A DNA stretch of 64,000 nucleotides from Paradevosia sp036499825 (lineage in GTDB: Bacteria > Pseudomonadota > Alphaproteobacteria > Rhizobiales > Devosiaceae), in assembly GCA_036499825.1 (NCBI GenBank), contig DASYCZ010000045.1, positions 1 to 64,000 of the forward strand, read 5' to 3'. The translations under genes and the position numbers were made by a program. Positions 9,247 to 21,667 of this stretch are shown piece after piece (the first letter of the stretch is position 1; every line of letters begins with the position of its first letter). The notes under the pieces are model-generated. The model did no database searches. It saw only the letters and a list, made by a program, of their open reading frames with translations, and was not told where the DNA came from.

Positions 9247-9289
9247 CCCTTGCCCCTCCGGGAAGAGGGGCCCGACAGGGGGTGAGGGG
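9247..9289 (-). repeat. GC-rich CCCCTC/GAGGGG dispersed repeat
   Basis: The reverse complement closely matches the block at 30995-31041: CCCCTCACCCCCCTGTCGG followed by a CTCTCCCCGGAGGGG-like stretch. The neighbouring CCCCTCACCCGCCGCTACGC stretch at about 9350-9370 likewise matches the reverse complement near 31120-31141. This is a dispersed intergenic repeat with hairpin potential. Confidence 0.65.
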
Positions 9290-9565
9290 TTGCGCTGAAG
9301 CATCGGTAATGGCGTGAACCGCGATATCAGGGATGCTGAGAACTCCGCACCCCTCACCCGCCGCTACGCGTCTCGCCATTCGAGCGTAGCTCTCATGGCC
9401 TTCTCGCCTCCAATCGCTCCACCGGAGCGATTGCTCCGCCTCTGGCGGAACGGCTCGAAGTCCCCAAAGGGGCGAGGTGGCCGAGGGGGCCTGTGGAGGG
9501 CAACAGAGGAACCGACAGCCCAGCGCCGCACCGAATCCCACGTACCATCCTTCCCCCATAACCGG

Positions 9566-9663
9566 GTCATTCCGGCGAAGGCCGGAATCCATTTCCGTGG
9601 TGAGCCGATACATCCAGCTCGCGGGGCGCTCCTCACATGGATTCCGGCCTCTGCCGGAATGAC
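9566..9663 (-). repeat. 98-bp palindromic dispersed repeat, copy 2 (opposite orientation)
   Basis: Same length as copy 1. Its perfect terminal inverted repeat extends to 9561-9576 and 9653-9668 (ACCGGGTCATTCCGGC and its complement). The centre is the reverse complement of copy 1, with several substitutions. Transcribed, it would form a long hairpin. It ends about 110 bases upstream of priA. Confidence 0.8.
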
Positions 9664-9773
9664 CCGGTGGGTGGGAGGGACGGGGAGCCGCATCGGGTGA
9701 GATTCCGCGATAACACCCCAATCGCAGAATCAGCTTGCAATCCCTATCCTTACCGTGAACAAAACGGGCACCA

Positions 9774-11942
9774 ATGGAACACTTCCCCGACATTGTCGCG
9801 GTCATGGTCGGCGTCGCCGTCGAAGGCCCTTACTCCTACCGGGTGCCGCCCGACATGCGGGTGACGCGCGGCTCGATCGTTGCCGTGCCGCTCGGGCCCC
9901 GGCTGACGCTGGGCGTCGTCTGGGGCCCGCCCAAGGATATGGTGGCGCATAACAGGCTCAAGGATATCGCCCATGCGTATGCGGTGCCGCCCCTCAGCGA
10001 GGAATTGCTGAAGCTGGTGGACTGGGTGTCGCGCTATACGCTGGCGGCGCCGGGGCAGGTGCTGCGCGCGGTGTTGCGCTCGACCGAAGCGCTGGAGCCG
10101 GAGCGCTCGGTGACGGCTTTCCGCCGCACCGGACATGAGCCGGAGCGGATGACCGATGCGCGGCTGCGCGTCCTCGATTGCGTCGCCGACGGCCAGGTCT
10201 GGTCCAAGACCGCCATCGTGGGCACGTCGGGCGTATCGCCGTCGGTGATCGAGGGGCTGGAGCGGGCAGGGGCGCTGCAGCGTCTCGAAATACCGCCGTC
10301 ACCGGTGGCGCTGCGGCCCGACACCGAGGCGGCGCGCCCCAAGCTCAGCCTCGCCCAGCAGGCGGCGCTGGATCAGATCCGGGCGCTGGACGTTTCGAGG
10401 TTCGGCGTGGCCCTGCTCGATGGCGTCACCGGCGGCGGCAAGACCGAGGTGTTCTTCGAAGCCGTCGCCGATACGCTGGAGGCCGGACGCCAGGCGCTGG
10501 TCCTGCTGCCCGAAATCGCCCTCACCCATACGTTCCTCGATCGCTTTACCCGGCGCTTCGGCACGCGGCCGGCCGAATGGCATTCGGACATGACACCGGC
10601 GCAGCGGGCACGCACCTGGCGCAGCGTGCTCAAGGGCGAGGTGCGGGCGGTGGTGGGGGCGCGCTCGGCGCTGTTCCTGCCGTTCCACGAACTCGGCCTC
10701 ATCGTTCTCGACGAGGAACATGACGGGGCCTTCAAGCAGTCGGATGGCGTCAATTACCACGCCCGCGACATGGCGGTGGTGCGGGCTTCGCTGGCGGGCG
10801 CGCGGGTCATCCTGTCATCGGCGACGCCCTCGGTGGAATCCCGGCACAATGCCGATCTGGGCCGCTATGCCCATGTGCGGCTCGACAGCCGGTTCTCGGC
10901 GGCGCAGATGCCGGATGTGACGGCGCTCGACATGCGCGAGGAAGGGCCGGAAAAGGGGAGCTGGATCGCGCCGCGCCTCGCGCGTGAAATCTTCACCACG
11001 CTCGATCGCGGCGAGCAGGCGCTGCTGTTTCTCAATCGGCGCGGCTATGCGCCACTGACGCTGTGTCGGGCCTGCGGGCATCAATATCAATGCCCCGACT
11101 GTTCGGCGTGGCTGGTCGAGCATCGCTTCCGCGGCGTCCTGATGTGCCATCATTGCGGACATGAGCAGAGGGTGCCGAAATCCTGCGGCGCCTGTGGGGC
11201 GGTGGATAGCCTGGTGCCTATCGGCCCCGGCATCGAGCGGGTGGCGGAAGAGGCGGCGGCGCGCTTCCCCGATGCGCGAAGGGTCATCCTGTCCTCGGAC
11301 ATGGGCAGCCACGCGCAATTGCGCGATCGCTTCTCCGAGATCGAGAAGGGCGAATATGATCTCATCATCGGCACCCAGCTCGTCGCCAAGGGCCATCATT
11401 TCGAGAAGCTGACGCTGGTCGGAGTGCTCGACGCCGATCTCGGCCTCGCGCATGGCGATCCGCGCGCGGCGGAAAAAACCTTCCAGATCCTGACCCAGGT
11501 GACCGGCCGGGCGGGGCGCGCCGCCAAGGCCGGGCGAGCGTTCCTGCAGACCTATCACCCCAACCATGCGGTGCTGCAGGCCATGGTCAAGGGCGATCGC
11601 GAGGCCTTCTACCAGCACGAGATGCAGGTGCGGCAGGAAGGCGGCCTGCCGCCTTTCGGACGCCTGGCGGCGCTGATCGTTTCAGCCAATGACCACGACC
11701 CGGCCTTCGATTTCGCCAGGCGCCTGCTGTCGGCGGCGCCGATGGCCGAGGGGCTGAAGCTCTTCGGGCCGGCGGATGCGCCGCTGGCGATGATCCGGGG
11801 CCGGCACCGCGTGCGCCTTCTGGTGCAAAGCCCGAAGGATTTCGATCTTTCCGGCTATGTGCGCTTCTGGCTCACCAATGCGGAGCGTCCCACGGGCAAT
11901 CTCCGCATCCAGATCGATATCGACCCGCAGAGCTTCTTCTAG
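9774..11942 (+). CDS. priA: Primosomal protein N' (replication restart helicase)
   Basis: PriA is the 3'-5' superfamily 2 DNA helicase that recognises stalled forks and reloads the replisome. The protein is 722 residues, a normal length. The N-terminal 3'-DNA-binding domain occupies about 1-110. Walker A is GVTGGGKTE near residues 218-226, and the DEEH Walker B box (LIVLDEEHDGAFKQ) lies near 313. The zinc-binding insertion (about 433-480) retains eight cysteines in paired CxxC motifs (CRACGHQYQCPDC, CHHCG, CGACG). The motif V/VI region reads GTQLVAKGHHFEKLTLVG and ILTQVTGRAGRA. The ATG at 9774 begins a normal MEHFPDIVAV N-terminus. The gene is flanked by intergenic repeats upstream and a signalling gene downstream. 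Confidence 0.96.
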   Translation: MEHFPDIVAVMVGVAVEGPYSYRVPPDMRVTRGSIVAVPLGPRLTLGVVWGPPKDMVAHNRLKDIAHAYAVPPLSEELLKLVDWVSRYTLAAPGQVLRAVLRSTEALEPERSVTAFRRTGHEPERMTDARLRVLDCVADGQVWSKTAIVGTSGVSPSVIEGLERAGALQRLEIPPSPVALRPDTEAARPKLSLAQQAALDQIRALDVSRFGVALLDGVTGGGKTEVFFEAVADTLEAGRQALVLLPEIALTHTFLDRFTRRFGTRPAEWHSDMTPAQRARTWRSVLKGEVRAVVGARSALFLPFHELGLIVLDEEHDGAFKQSDGVNYHARDMAVVRASLAGARVILSSATPSVESRHNADLGRYAHVRLDSRFSAAQMPDVTALDMREEGPEKGSWIAPRLAREIFTTLDRGEQALLFLNRRGYAPLTLCRACGHQYQCPDCSAWLVEHRFRGVLMCHHCGHEQRVPKSCGACGAVDSLVPIGPGIERVAEEAAARFPDARRVILSSDMGSHAQLRDRFSEIEKGEYDLIIGTQLVAKGHHFEKLTLVGVLDADLGLAHGDPRAAEKTFQILTQVTGRAGRAAKAGRAFLQTYHPNHAVLQAMVKGDREAFYQHEMQVRQEGGLPPFGRLAALIVSANDHDPAFDFARRLLSAAPMAEGLKLFGPADAPLAMIRGRHRVRLLVQSPKDFDLSGYVRFWLTNAERPTGNLRIQIDIDPQSFF

Positions 11943-12082
11943 CGTGGCGCGCAAGGGCGATGTTCACGGCGAGTTGTTGGTGGAAACAAAACGGTAACCA
12001 CGGCGTTTGAGGCGGGTTTAACCGAACGGCCGGTAGTGAAGGCAGGTTGTTTCAGCAGGTTGTTCCAGAAGGAATGCCGCCC

Positions 12083-14062
12083 ATGCCGTCGCCGCGCCGG
12101 AAGCCCGCCCCCCATGTCCTGGTGGCCATCGCCGTTCTCGGCATGATCGTCTTGGGCAGTTCCGTCTATTTCGGGCTCAACTACGCGGTCGAGCAGGCCG
12201 TCATCCAGGATGGCGACGACAAGGCCAACCACTGGTCGGATTATTTCCTCGAAAACATGCCCGACCTCGACCGCCTGCTGGTGAGCGGGCAGTTGGATCC
12301 CCAGCAGATCGAGGTGATCAAGGCGGCCGAAAAGCTCGGCGACGTCTTCAGGTTCAAGCTCTACGACCTCAAGGGCGGCGTCGTCCTGACCTCGGACGAG
12401 GCGCGTTACGAGCAGGAGCCCGCCGCCTCACGCGCGCATTCCGAAAACGCCGAGGCGGTGCTGAAATCCCGGACCAGCAAGATCGAGGTCAATGACGGGC
12501 GAGGCCAGCTCAACCGGCCGGCGCTCTATGTCGAGGCCTATGTGCCTATCGCCGAGGCCGACGGCACGGTGCATGGCGTGGTCGAGGTCTATATCGACCA
12601 GACGCAGACGGCCGACATTTTCCGCAACACTTTCGCCGCCCTGGCGCTGGGGCTCGCCATCGTGGCGGCGCTCGCCTTCGGGCTGCCGACGCTGGCCTTC
12701 CTGTTCAGCACCCGCCAGGCGAGCGAAGCCAAAAGGCGCGTGGAGTTCCTGGCCCATCACGACCCCATGACGGGCCTTATCAACCGCAGCACCTTCAATG
12801 AGCGGCTCGAGGCCGGGCTGCGGCTGCATAAGGGTGCGCGTGCGCCGACGCTGGTCTTTCTCGACGTGGATGCCTTCAAGGCCGTCAACGACACCTATGG
12901 GCACGAAGCCGGTGATGAATTCCTCAAGCATGTGGCGCGCTGTCTATCGGGACTCGCCGACCCGCGCGATCTTGTGGCCCGGCCGGGCGGCGACGAATTC
13001 ACCGTGGCCCTGTTCGAGCGCAGTCCCGAAGAGGCGGTAGGATTTGTGGAGGCGGCCATGCAGGCCGTGCGGCAGCCCATCACCATCAGGGGCAAGGCCA
13101 TCGCCGGCCGCCTCAGCGCCGGCATTTCCATATGGGAGCCCGAGGCGACGCTGGCCGACGCCATGCACAAGGCCGACATCGCGCTCTACCAGGCCAAGAT
13201 CGAGGGCCGAAACACCTATCGCCAGTTCTCGCCCACGATGGAAGCCGGCATGCTGGCGCGCCGGGCGCTGGAGCAATTGGTGCGCGAGGCCGCGGTCACC
13301 AAGAATTTCGAATTGCATTTCCAGCCGTTGCTGCGCGCCGATACCAAGCAGTGCGCCGGCTTCGAGGCCTTGCTGCGGTTGCCCGACGGCAAGGGCGGGC
13401 TGGTGTCGCCGGTTGAATTCATTCCCGTGGCCGAGCAGATCGGCCTCATCACCGAGATCGGCGCCTGGGTCATCGGGGAAGCGACGCGTATCGCCGCCAC
13501 CTGGCCGGAAGATATCTTCATTGCGGTCAACCTGTCGGTCAGGCAGTTCGCCGACGGGAAATTGGTCGAGCATGTGCAGGCGGCGCTGGCCGAAAGCGGG
13601 CTCAAGGCGCAGCGCCTCGAACTCGAGGTGACGGAATCGATGCTCATCGACGATCCCGAATGCGTCGGCAGCCAGCTCAAGCAATTGCGGGACCTCGGCA
13701 TTTCCATCGCCATGGACGATTTCGGCACCGGCTACTCCAGCCTCGGCTATCTCTGGCAGTTCGGTTTCGACAAGCTGAAGATCGACCGTTCGTTCATCGC
13801 CGCGCTCGATGCGCGTGACCCTCGGGCGCTCGAAATCGTCGATACCATCATCATGCTGGGCCATAAGCTCGACATGACGGTGACGGCCGAGGGCATCGAG
13901 ACGGATTACCATGCCTCGATCCTCGCCGGGCTCGCCTGTGACCACTTCCAGGGTTACCTTTACGGCCGTCCCGCACCGGCGCGGGACCTCGCCGCGTATC
14001 TGCTTGCGGGGCGTCACCAAGCCCCGCCGATGACCCCGCCGCCGCAGGCGCTTTCGGCCTGA
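12083..14062 (+). CDS. Membrane-anchored GGDEF-EAL protein (c-di-GMP turnover)
   Basis: A bifunctional-type cyclic-di-GMP enzyme of about 659 residues. An N-terminal membrane helix (about 11-32), an extracytoplasmic sensor region and a second helix (about 186-210) are followed by a GGDEF domain with intact RPGGDEF near residue 300. The EAL domain has FEALLRLP, EVTESML, DDFGTGYSSLGYL and AEGIET. Both catalytic signatures look intact, so the sequence does not exclude either synthase or phosphodiesterase activity. The start at 12083 (MPSPRRKP) is chosen because AGAAGGA lies 9 bases upstream; ATG 12074 and a TTG at 12047 are alternatives. No partner gene is adjacent; the atp operon follows after 197 bases. 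Confidence 0.92.
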   Translation: MPSPRRKPAPHVLVAIAVLGMIVLGSSVYFGLNYAVEQAVIQDGDDKANHWSDYFLENMPDLDRLLVSGQLDPQQIEVIKAAEKLGDVFRFKLYDLKGGVVLTSDEARYEQEPAASRAHSENAEAVLKSRTSKIEVNDGRGQLNRPALYVEAYVPIAEADGTVHGVVEVYIDQTQTADIFRNTFAALALGLAIVAALAFGLPTLAFLFSTRQASEAKRRVEFLAHHDPMTGLINRSTFNERLEAGLRLHKGARAPTLVFLDVDAFKAVNDTYGHEAGDEFLKHVARCLSGLADPRDLVARPGGDEFTVALFERSPEEAVGFVEAAMQAVRQPITIRGKAIAGRLSAGISIWEPEATLADAMHKADIALYQAKIEGRNTYRQFSPTMEAGMLARRALEQLVREAAVTKNFELHFQPLLRADTKQCAGFEALLRLPDGKGGLVSPVEFIPVAEQIGLITEIGAWVIGEATRIAATWPEDIFIAVNLSVRQFADGKLVEHVQAALAESGLKAQRLELEVTESMLIDDPECVGSQLKQLRDLGISIAMDDFGTGYSSLGYLWQFGFDKLKIDRSFIAALDARDPRALEIVDTIIMLGHKLDMTVTAEGIETDYHASILAGLACDHFQGYLYGRPAPARDLAAYLLAGRHQAPPMTPPPQALSA

Positions 14063-14259
14063 TCGCATCCATCTGCGAATCTCTCAAAGAGTCGGCGGAG
14101 CGAGCCTTGCGCCCGCTCCTTTCATTGTGTTAGAGGGGGCGCGACTTGAAGGGGCTGGCCGGCAGCCCTGCCCAACGACAATAACGATCGTTAGCGACCG
14201 CCCGGGATTGCTCGATTTTCCGCGGTCCTTTGGGATGCAAACAAGAGGGTGATGCGAGT

Positions 14260-14819
14260 TTGAGCGCGCAGAATTCAGTGCTTGTGCATATCGCGAGGCC
14301 TTACGCCTCGGCGCTTTTCGATCTCGCCAGTGGCGAGGGCAACGTTGCCACGGTCGAATCGGGTCTGCAGTCCATCACCCGCCTGATTGGAGAAAGCGCT
14401 GATTTCGCCCGCTTCCTCAATTCGCCGGTGATCGCCTCGGACGACAAGGCCACCGCGATGGAGGCCATCCTCACCAAGGCCAGCGCCGACAAGACGGTCG
14501 CCAACTTCGTGCGCGTCGTGGCCCGCCAGGGCCGGCTGTTCGCACTGCCGGTGATCATCACGCAGTTCCGCGAGCTGGCCGCCAAGGCGCGCGGCGAGAC
14601 GGCGGCCGAGGTGACATCGGCAGCGCCGCTCAGCAAGGAACAGCTCGCCAGCCTCGCCGAGACCCTCAAGGGCAAGCTCGGCAAGACCGTCACGCTCACT
14701 GAACATGTCGATCCGTCGCTGATCGGCGGCCTTGTGGTCAAGGTCGGCTCGCAGATGATCGATTCTTCTCTCAAAACCAAATTGACCGCGATGAAGATCG
14801 CCATGAAAGAGGTCGGGTA

Positions 14820-14820
<1 letters not shown>
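14260..14820 (+). CDS. atpH: F0F1 ATP synthase subunit delta
   Basis: Peripheral-stalk subunit that links the F1 head to F0. The protein has 186 residues from a TTG start (encoding SAQNSVLVHIARPYASALF after the initiator), with AGAGGG about 8 bases upstream; an upstream TTG at 14230 is less likely. The OSCP/delta fold shows the typical RPYASALFDLA start and the C-terminal DPSLIGGLVVKVGSQMIDSSLK motif. The stop codon overlaps the atpA start (TAATG), implying translational coupling. It opens the F1 operon; F0 genes are absent, as is usual in Alphaproteobacteria where they lie elsewhere. Confidence 0.95.
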
Positions 14821-16355
<1,535 letters not shown>

Positions 16356-16388
16356 GACCGGCTTGGCCCAACAGGAGAGCCTTGGCTT

Positions 16389-17267
16389 ATGCCTTCGCTA
16401 AAGGACCTTAAGAACCGGATCACCTCGGTCAAGTCGACCCAGAAGATCACCAAGGCCATGCAGATGGTGGCGGCGGCCAAGCTCCGCCGCTCGCAGGAAA
16501 CTGCCGAGGCCGCGCGTCCCTATGCGGAACGCATGGACCAGGTGCTGGCAGGGCTCGGCGCGGCCTATGAGGGTCGCGAAGGCGCCCCCGTGCTGCTGGC
16601 CGGTACCGGCAAGGACCAGGTGCATCTGCTGGTCGTGGCGACCGGCGAGCGTGGCCTGGCCGGCGGCTTCAACTCCTCGATCGCGCGCCTTGCGCGTGAT
16701 CACGCCAACCAGCTCATCGCCCAGGGCAAGACGGTCAAGTTCCTGACCGTCGGCCGCAAGGGCAACGACATCCTGAAGCGCCAGTATGCGTCGCAGATCG
16801 TCGACTACATCACGCTGCGCGAGGTCAAGCAGGTCGGCTTCGCCAATGCCGAGACGATCGCCAACAAGGTGCTCGGCATGTTCGCCGCCGGCGAATTCGA
16901 CGTGGCGACGCTGTTCTTCTCGCGTTTCCAGTCGGTGATCGCCCAGGTGCCGACGGCCCTGCAACTCATTCCCGCCAAGGTCGGCGGCAATGGCGAGGCG
17001 GCCAGCGCTTCGGTGCAATATGACTACGAGCCCAGCGAGGAAGCCATCCTCGAAGACCTGTTGCCGCGCAACATCGCGGTGCAGATCTTCCGCGCCCTGC
17101 TCGAGAACGGCGCTTCTTTCTACGGCGCGCAGATGAGCGCCATGGACAACGCCACCCGCAACGCGGGCGAGATGATCGGCAAGCTGCAGCTCAGCTACAA
17201 CCGTCAGCGCCAGGCGCAGATCACCAAAGAACTCATCGAAATCATTTCGGGCGCGGAAGCGCTCTAA
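16389..17267 (+). CDS. atpG: F0F1 ATP synthase subunit gamma
   Basis: Central rotor shaft of F1, 292 residues. The N-terminal coiled-coil helix begins MPSLKDLKNRITSVKSTQKI and continues KAMQMVAAAKLRR. The C-terminal helix contains the conserved MSAMDNATRNAGEMI and NRQRQAQITKELIEI segments. It is a complete gene between atpA and atpD in the standard order. Confidence 0.97.
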   Translation: MPSLKDLKNRITSVKSTQKITKAMQMVAAAKLRRSQETAEAARPYAERMDQVLAGLGAAYEGREGAPVLLAGTGKDQVHLLVVATGERGLAGGFNSSIARLARDHANQLIAQGKTVKFLTVGRKGNDILKRQYASQIVDYITLREVKQVGFANAETIANKVLGMFAAGEFDVATLFFSRFQSVIAQVPTALQLIPAKVGGNGEAASASVQYDYEPSEEAILEDLLPRNIAVQIFRALLENGASFYGAQMSAMDNATRNAGEMIGKLQLSYNRQRQAQITKELIEIISGAEAL

Positions 17268-17288
17268 CTCTCAAGCGAGGACGAACAA

Positions 17289-18728
<1,440 letters not shown>

Positions 18729-18786
18729 GTCATAGACCCTCGCGGGAAGGCCGACCGGTCTTCCCGCCTCTCGCCGCGCAAGGATC

Positions 18787-19218
18787 ATGAGCATGGCCGA
18801 AGGCATTCAGATCGAGATCGTCTCGCCCGAAAAGCTGGTCCTGTCGGAACTGGCCCGTTCGGTCACCATCCCGGGCACCGAAGGCTATTTCACCGTCATG
18901 GGCGACCATGCGCCGCTGCTGAGCACGCTGAAGCCCGGCTTCATCACCGTGACCGGCCAGGACGGCACGGCGCGCACCTATTACGTGCGTGGCGGTTTCG
19001 CCGACGTGTCGCCGGAGCGGCTGACCATTCTTGCCGACGAAGCCTCGACGCTGGCGGATTTCGACCGCGCCGACATCGAGCGCCGGCTGAGCGAGGCGCA
19101 GGAGCGCCTGGCCAAGGCCGAAACCCATGAGGACCGTTCCTTTGCGCAGGAGCTGGTCAGCGGCTGGATGAACCTGATGATGGAAGCCGGCCAGCTCAAC
19201 CAGGCCCATATCCACTAA
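18787..19218 (+). CDS. atpC: F0F1 ATP synthase subunit epsilon
   Basis: Small F1 rotor subunit that can inhibit ATP hydrolysis. The protein has 143 residues. The N-terminal beta-sandwich contains the hallmark TIPGTEGYFTVMGDHAPLLS and YYVRGGFADV segments; the C-terminal helical part (ERRLSEAQERLAKAE) is present. An ATG two codons downstream (18793) is an equally possible start. It is the last gene of the operon; no clear intrinsic terminator is visible in the 195 bases that follow. Confidence 0.95.
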   Translation: MSMAEGIQIEIVSPEKLVLSELARSVTIPGTEGYFTVMGDHAPLLSTLKPGFITVTGQDGTARTYYVRGGFADVSPERLTILADEASTLADFDRADIERRLSEAQERLAKAETHEDRSFAQELVSGWMNLMMEAGQLNQAHIH

Positions 19219-19413
19219 GGCCCTCCGCCCAGGCATTTTACCCGGCATTAACGCAGTTCGCGTATTTCCATTCTCTTAGGAAAGTACGCGATTGCCTTGG
19301 GCTGCCCGCAAGTGGCAGTGCCGGTTCGGCGGCGAGAATTTTCGCCCTACCTCCGGGTCATCGCCGTGCCGTCCCGCCGCAGAAGCGGCGTCAAACGGGC
19401 TCGGAGACTCTTC

Positions 19414-21504
19414 ATGGACATGACTGTGCCGGCGTCGTCCGGCGTTGGGATCGAGCGGCCGAAGGGCTTCTCGGTGCGGTTCGGTGTGATTGCGCTGGCC
19501 TTGTCGGCGGCCGTGCTGGTCGTCGGCCTGGGTGTCGCGGGCAGCAGCCTGTGGGTTTCCTCCGGCTTCAAGCAATCCAGTGCCCGTTCGGCGACGCTGA
19601 TGCAGTCGATGCGCGATCACATGACGGCGGACATGCTGCATGACGGCCTGCGCGGCGTGGTGTTCCGCGCCATGTATGCGGCGCTCAACAGCGATCCGAT
19701 GATGCTGGTCGATGCGCGCAAGGAAATCGACGAATATGGCGGACAGTTCCACGACGCCATCACGGCGCAGGACAGTCTCGACCTGCCGCCGGATGTCAGG
19801 CAGGCGCTGAGCGGCATCAGCGATCCGCTCAACGCCTATGTGGCTGCCGCCAAGGCCCTGGTCGATGAGGCCGTCAGTGGCAATGTCTCGCAGGCCAAGG
19901 CGGATCTGGTCGGCTTCGACAAGACCTTCAAGGCATTGGAAGGCAAGATGGCCGACGTCTCGGATGCCATCGAGGCCGAGAACCAGCAATTATCCGAAAA
20001 CTCCGTCGCCATCGCCCGCTCCGCCGATATCGCCAACTGGGGCGGTGTGCTGCTGACGCTGCTGCTGGTGGGCGCCATCGCGGTCCTCAGTCGCGCCTAT
20101 ATCACGCGGCCATTGGCCGAAACCGTCTCCAATCTTGGCAAGCTCGCCGATGGCGATCTCGACGTGGCGTCCGGCAAGCATCGGGCCGTCACCGAAATCG
20201 GCGAGATGGATCGCGCCGTCGAAGTGTTCCGCGAGGCGCTGCACAACCGGGTGGAACTCACCCGCGTCGCCGATGCGGCGGCCATCGACAGCCGCACCCG
20301 TATCGAGGAAACCTCGGCGCTCAATGCCGATCTCGGCGAGGTGGTGGGCGCCGCCATCCTGGGCGATTTCTCGCGCCGCATGGCCGGAAACTTCGCCGAT
20401 CCCAAGCTCAACGCGCTGGCCGACAGCGTCAACCAACTGGTGGCGACGGTCGAGCGTGGCGTCGACGATACCGGCGAGGTGCTGGCGGCGCTGGCCGAAG
20501 CCAATCTCACCAAGCGCATGACCGGCGAGCACAAGGGCGCCTTCGCAAGGCTGCAGAACGACACCAATGCGGTGGCCGACAAGCTGGCCGATATCGTTGG
20601 CCAGCTCAAGTCCACATCGATGGCGCTGAAGACGGCGACCGGCGAGATTCTCTCGGGCGCCAACGATCTCTCCGAGCGCACCACCAAGCAGGCGGCGACC
20701 ATCGAGGAAACCTCGGCCGCCATGGAACAGCTGGCCTCGACCGTGGCGCAGAATGCCGAGCGCGCCAGTGAAGCCAGTGTCGTCGCCAGCACCGTCACCA
20801 AGACCGCCGAGGAAGGTGGACTGGTGATGGGCGAGGCGACCTCAGCCATGGAGAAGATCACCTCCTCGTCGGTGAAGATCTCCAACATCATCGGCATGAT
20901 CGACGATATTGCCTTCCAGACCAATCTGCTGGCCCTCAACGCCTCGGTGGAGGCGGCGCGCGCCGGCGAGGCCGGCAAGGGCTTCGCGGTGGTGGCGGTG
21001 GAAGTCAGGCGCCTGGCGCAGTCGGCCGCGCAGGCCTCCAGCGAGGTCAAGGCACTCATCGAGCAGAGCGCCAAGGAGGTTCGGGGCGGCTCCAAGCTCG
21101 TGGCCGATGCCGCCGGCAAGCTGCAGGTCATGCTGACCTCGGCGCGCTCGTCCAGCGCGCTCATGGATGGCATCGCCCGCGAAAGCCGCGAACAGGCCTC
21201 GGCCATCGATGAGGTCAATGTGGCGGTGCGCACCATGGATGAGATGACGCAACACAACGCGGCGCTCGTCGAGCAGACCAATGCGGCCATCGAGCAGACG
21301 GAAGGCCAGGCCCGCGAACTCGACCGCATCGTCGATGTCTTCACAGTCACCGATGCGCCGCGGCAGTTCGCGGCCTCAAGGCCAGCTGCAGCAGCTGTCC
21401 GCCCCACCGGCATCAAGGGCTTGCAGCGCAAGGTCGCCAATGCGGCGCGCTCCTATCTCAGCCAGGGCAATGCGGCCGTTGACAAGGACTGGGAAGAGTT
21501 CTGA
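19414..21504 (+). CDS. Membrane methyl-accepting chemotaxis protein
   Basis: A transmembrane chemoreceptor of 696 residues. TM1 lies at about 20-44. A helical periplasmic sensor domain (about 45-205) of the four-helix-bundle type is followed by TM2 at about 208-228, a HAMP domain and a second HAMP-like segment. The cytoplasmic signalling domain has the conserved hairpin tip DDIAFQTNLLALNASVEAAR. The C-terminus ends DWEEF, resembling the WxxF pentapeptide that tethers CheR/CheB in some receptors. The ATG at 19414 is preferred over an in-frame TTG at 19297 because CGGAG lies upstream of it and the extra residues are arginine-rich and unlike a receptor N-terminus. No che genes are adjacent; a second receptor follows. 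Confidence 0.92.
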   Translation: MDMTVPASSGVGIERPKGFSVRFGVIALALSAAVLVVGLGVAGSSLWVSSGFKQSSARSATLMQSMRDHMTADMLHDGLRGVVFRAMYAALNSDPMMLVDARKEIDEYGGQFHDAITAQDSLDLPPDVRQALSGISDPLNAYVAAAKALVDEAVSGNVSQAKADLVGFDKTFKALEGKMADVSDAIEAENQQLSENSVAIARSADIANWGGVLLTLLLVGAIAVLSRAYITRPLAETVSNLGKLADGDLDVASGKHRAVTEIGEMDRAVEVFREALHNRVELTRVADAAAIDSRTRIEETSALNADLGEVVGAAILGDFSRRMAGNFADPKLNALADSVNQLVATVERGVDDTGEVLAALAEANLTKRMTGEHKGAFARLQNDTNAVADKLADIVGQLKSTSMALKTATGEILSGANDLSERTTKQAATIEETSAAMEQLASTVAQNAERASEASVVASTVTKTAEEGGLVMGEATSAMEKITSSSVKISNIIGMIDDIAFQTNLLALNASVEAARAGEAGKGFAVVAVEVRRLAQSAAQASSEVKALIEQSAKEVRGGSKLVADAAGKLQVMLTSARSSSALMDGIARESREQASAIDEVNVAVRTMDEMTQHNAALVEQTNAAIEQTEGQARELDRIVDVFTVTDAPRQFAASRPAAAAVRPTGIKGLQRKVANAARSYLSQGNAAVDKDWEEF

Positions 21505-21528
21505 CCGAACAGTCAGTCAGGCGAACAG

Positions 21529-21556
21529 AAGGCGCCCCGTGGGCGCCTTTTTCTTT
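21529..21556 (+). terminator. Rho-independent terminator after membrane chemoreceptor gene
   Basis: Perfect stem AAGGCGCCC / GGGCGCCTT with loop CGT, followed by a T-rich tract (TTTTTCTTT). It lies 25 bases after the stop of the chemoreceptor gene and separates it from the following PAS-chemoreceptor gene. Confidence 0.9.
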
Positions 21557-21667
21557 GTCCGGTATCGTACCCAACCCCACCAGGAAGGGCCCGTTTCACA
21601 CTGCGCTAACCATCGAGGGCTAAATTTTTTTAGCACTTCGGGGCTTGCCGATCAGGGGGAGACGGCC

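Larger units (their letters stand above)
8935..9773. other. Long non-coding gap between xerC and priA, filled with dispersed repeats
   Basis: About 840 bases without a convincing gene. All open frames here are arginine/serine/proline-rich and share the repeats. The gap holds two 98-bp palindromic elements in opposite orientation, a GC-rich CCCCTC/GAGGGG repeat also found near 31.0 kb, and two versions of a CTCGCCATTCGAGC-TAGCTC stretch (about 9050-9075 and 9372-9395). It presumably also carries the priA promoter near its right end and, on the other strand, the xerC promoter. Confidence 0.75.

Noticed and set aside
8005..9663. XerC plus nearby repeats considered as an integron or integrative element
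   Set aside because: The recombinase is the housekeeping type in a conserved xerC-priA setting; no cassettes, attachment sites or cargo genes accompany the repeats.
21281..21667. N-terminal extension of the PAS chemoreceptor by 129 codons
   Set aside because: It overlaps the previous gene and its terminator; a strong ribosome binding site precedes the ATG at 21668.
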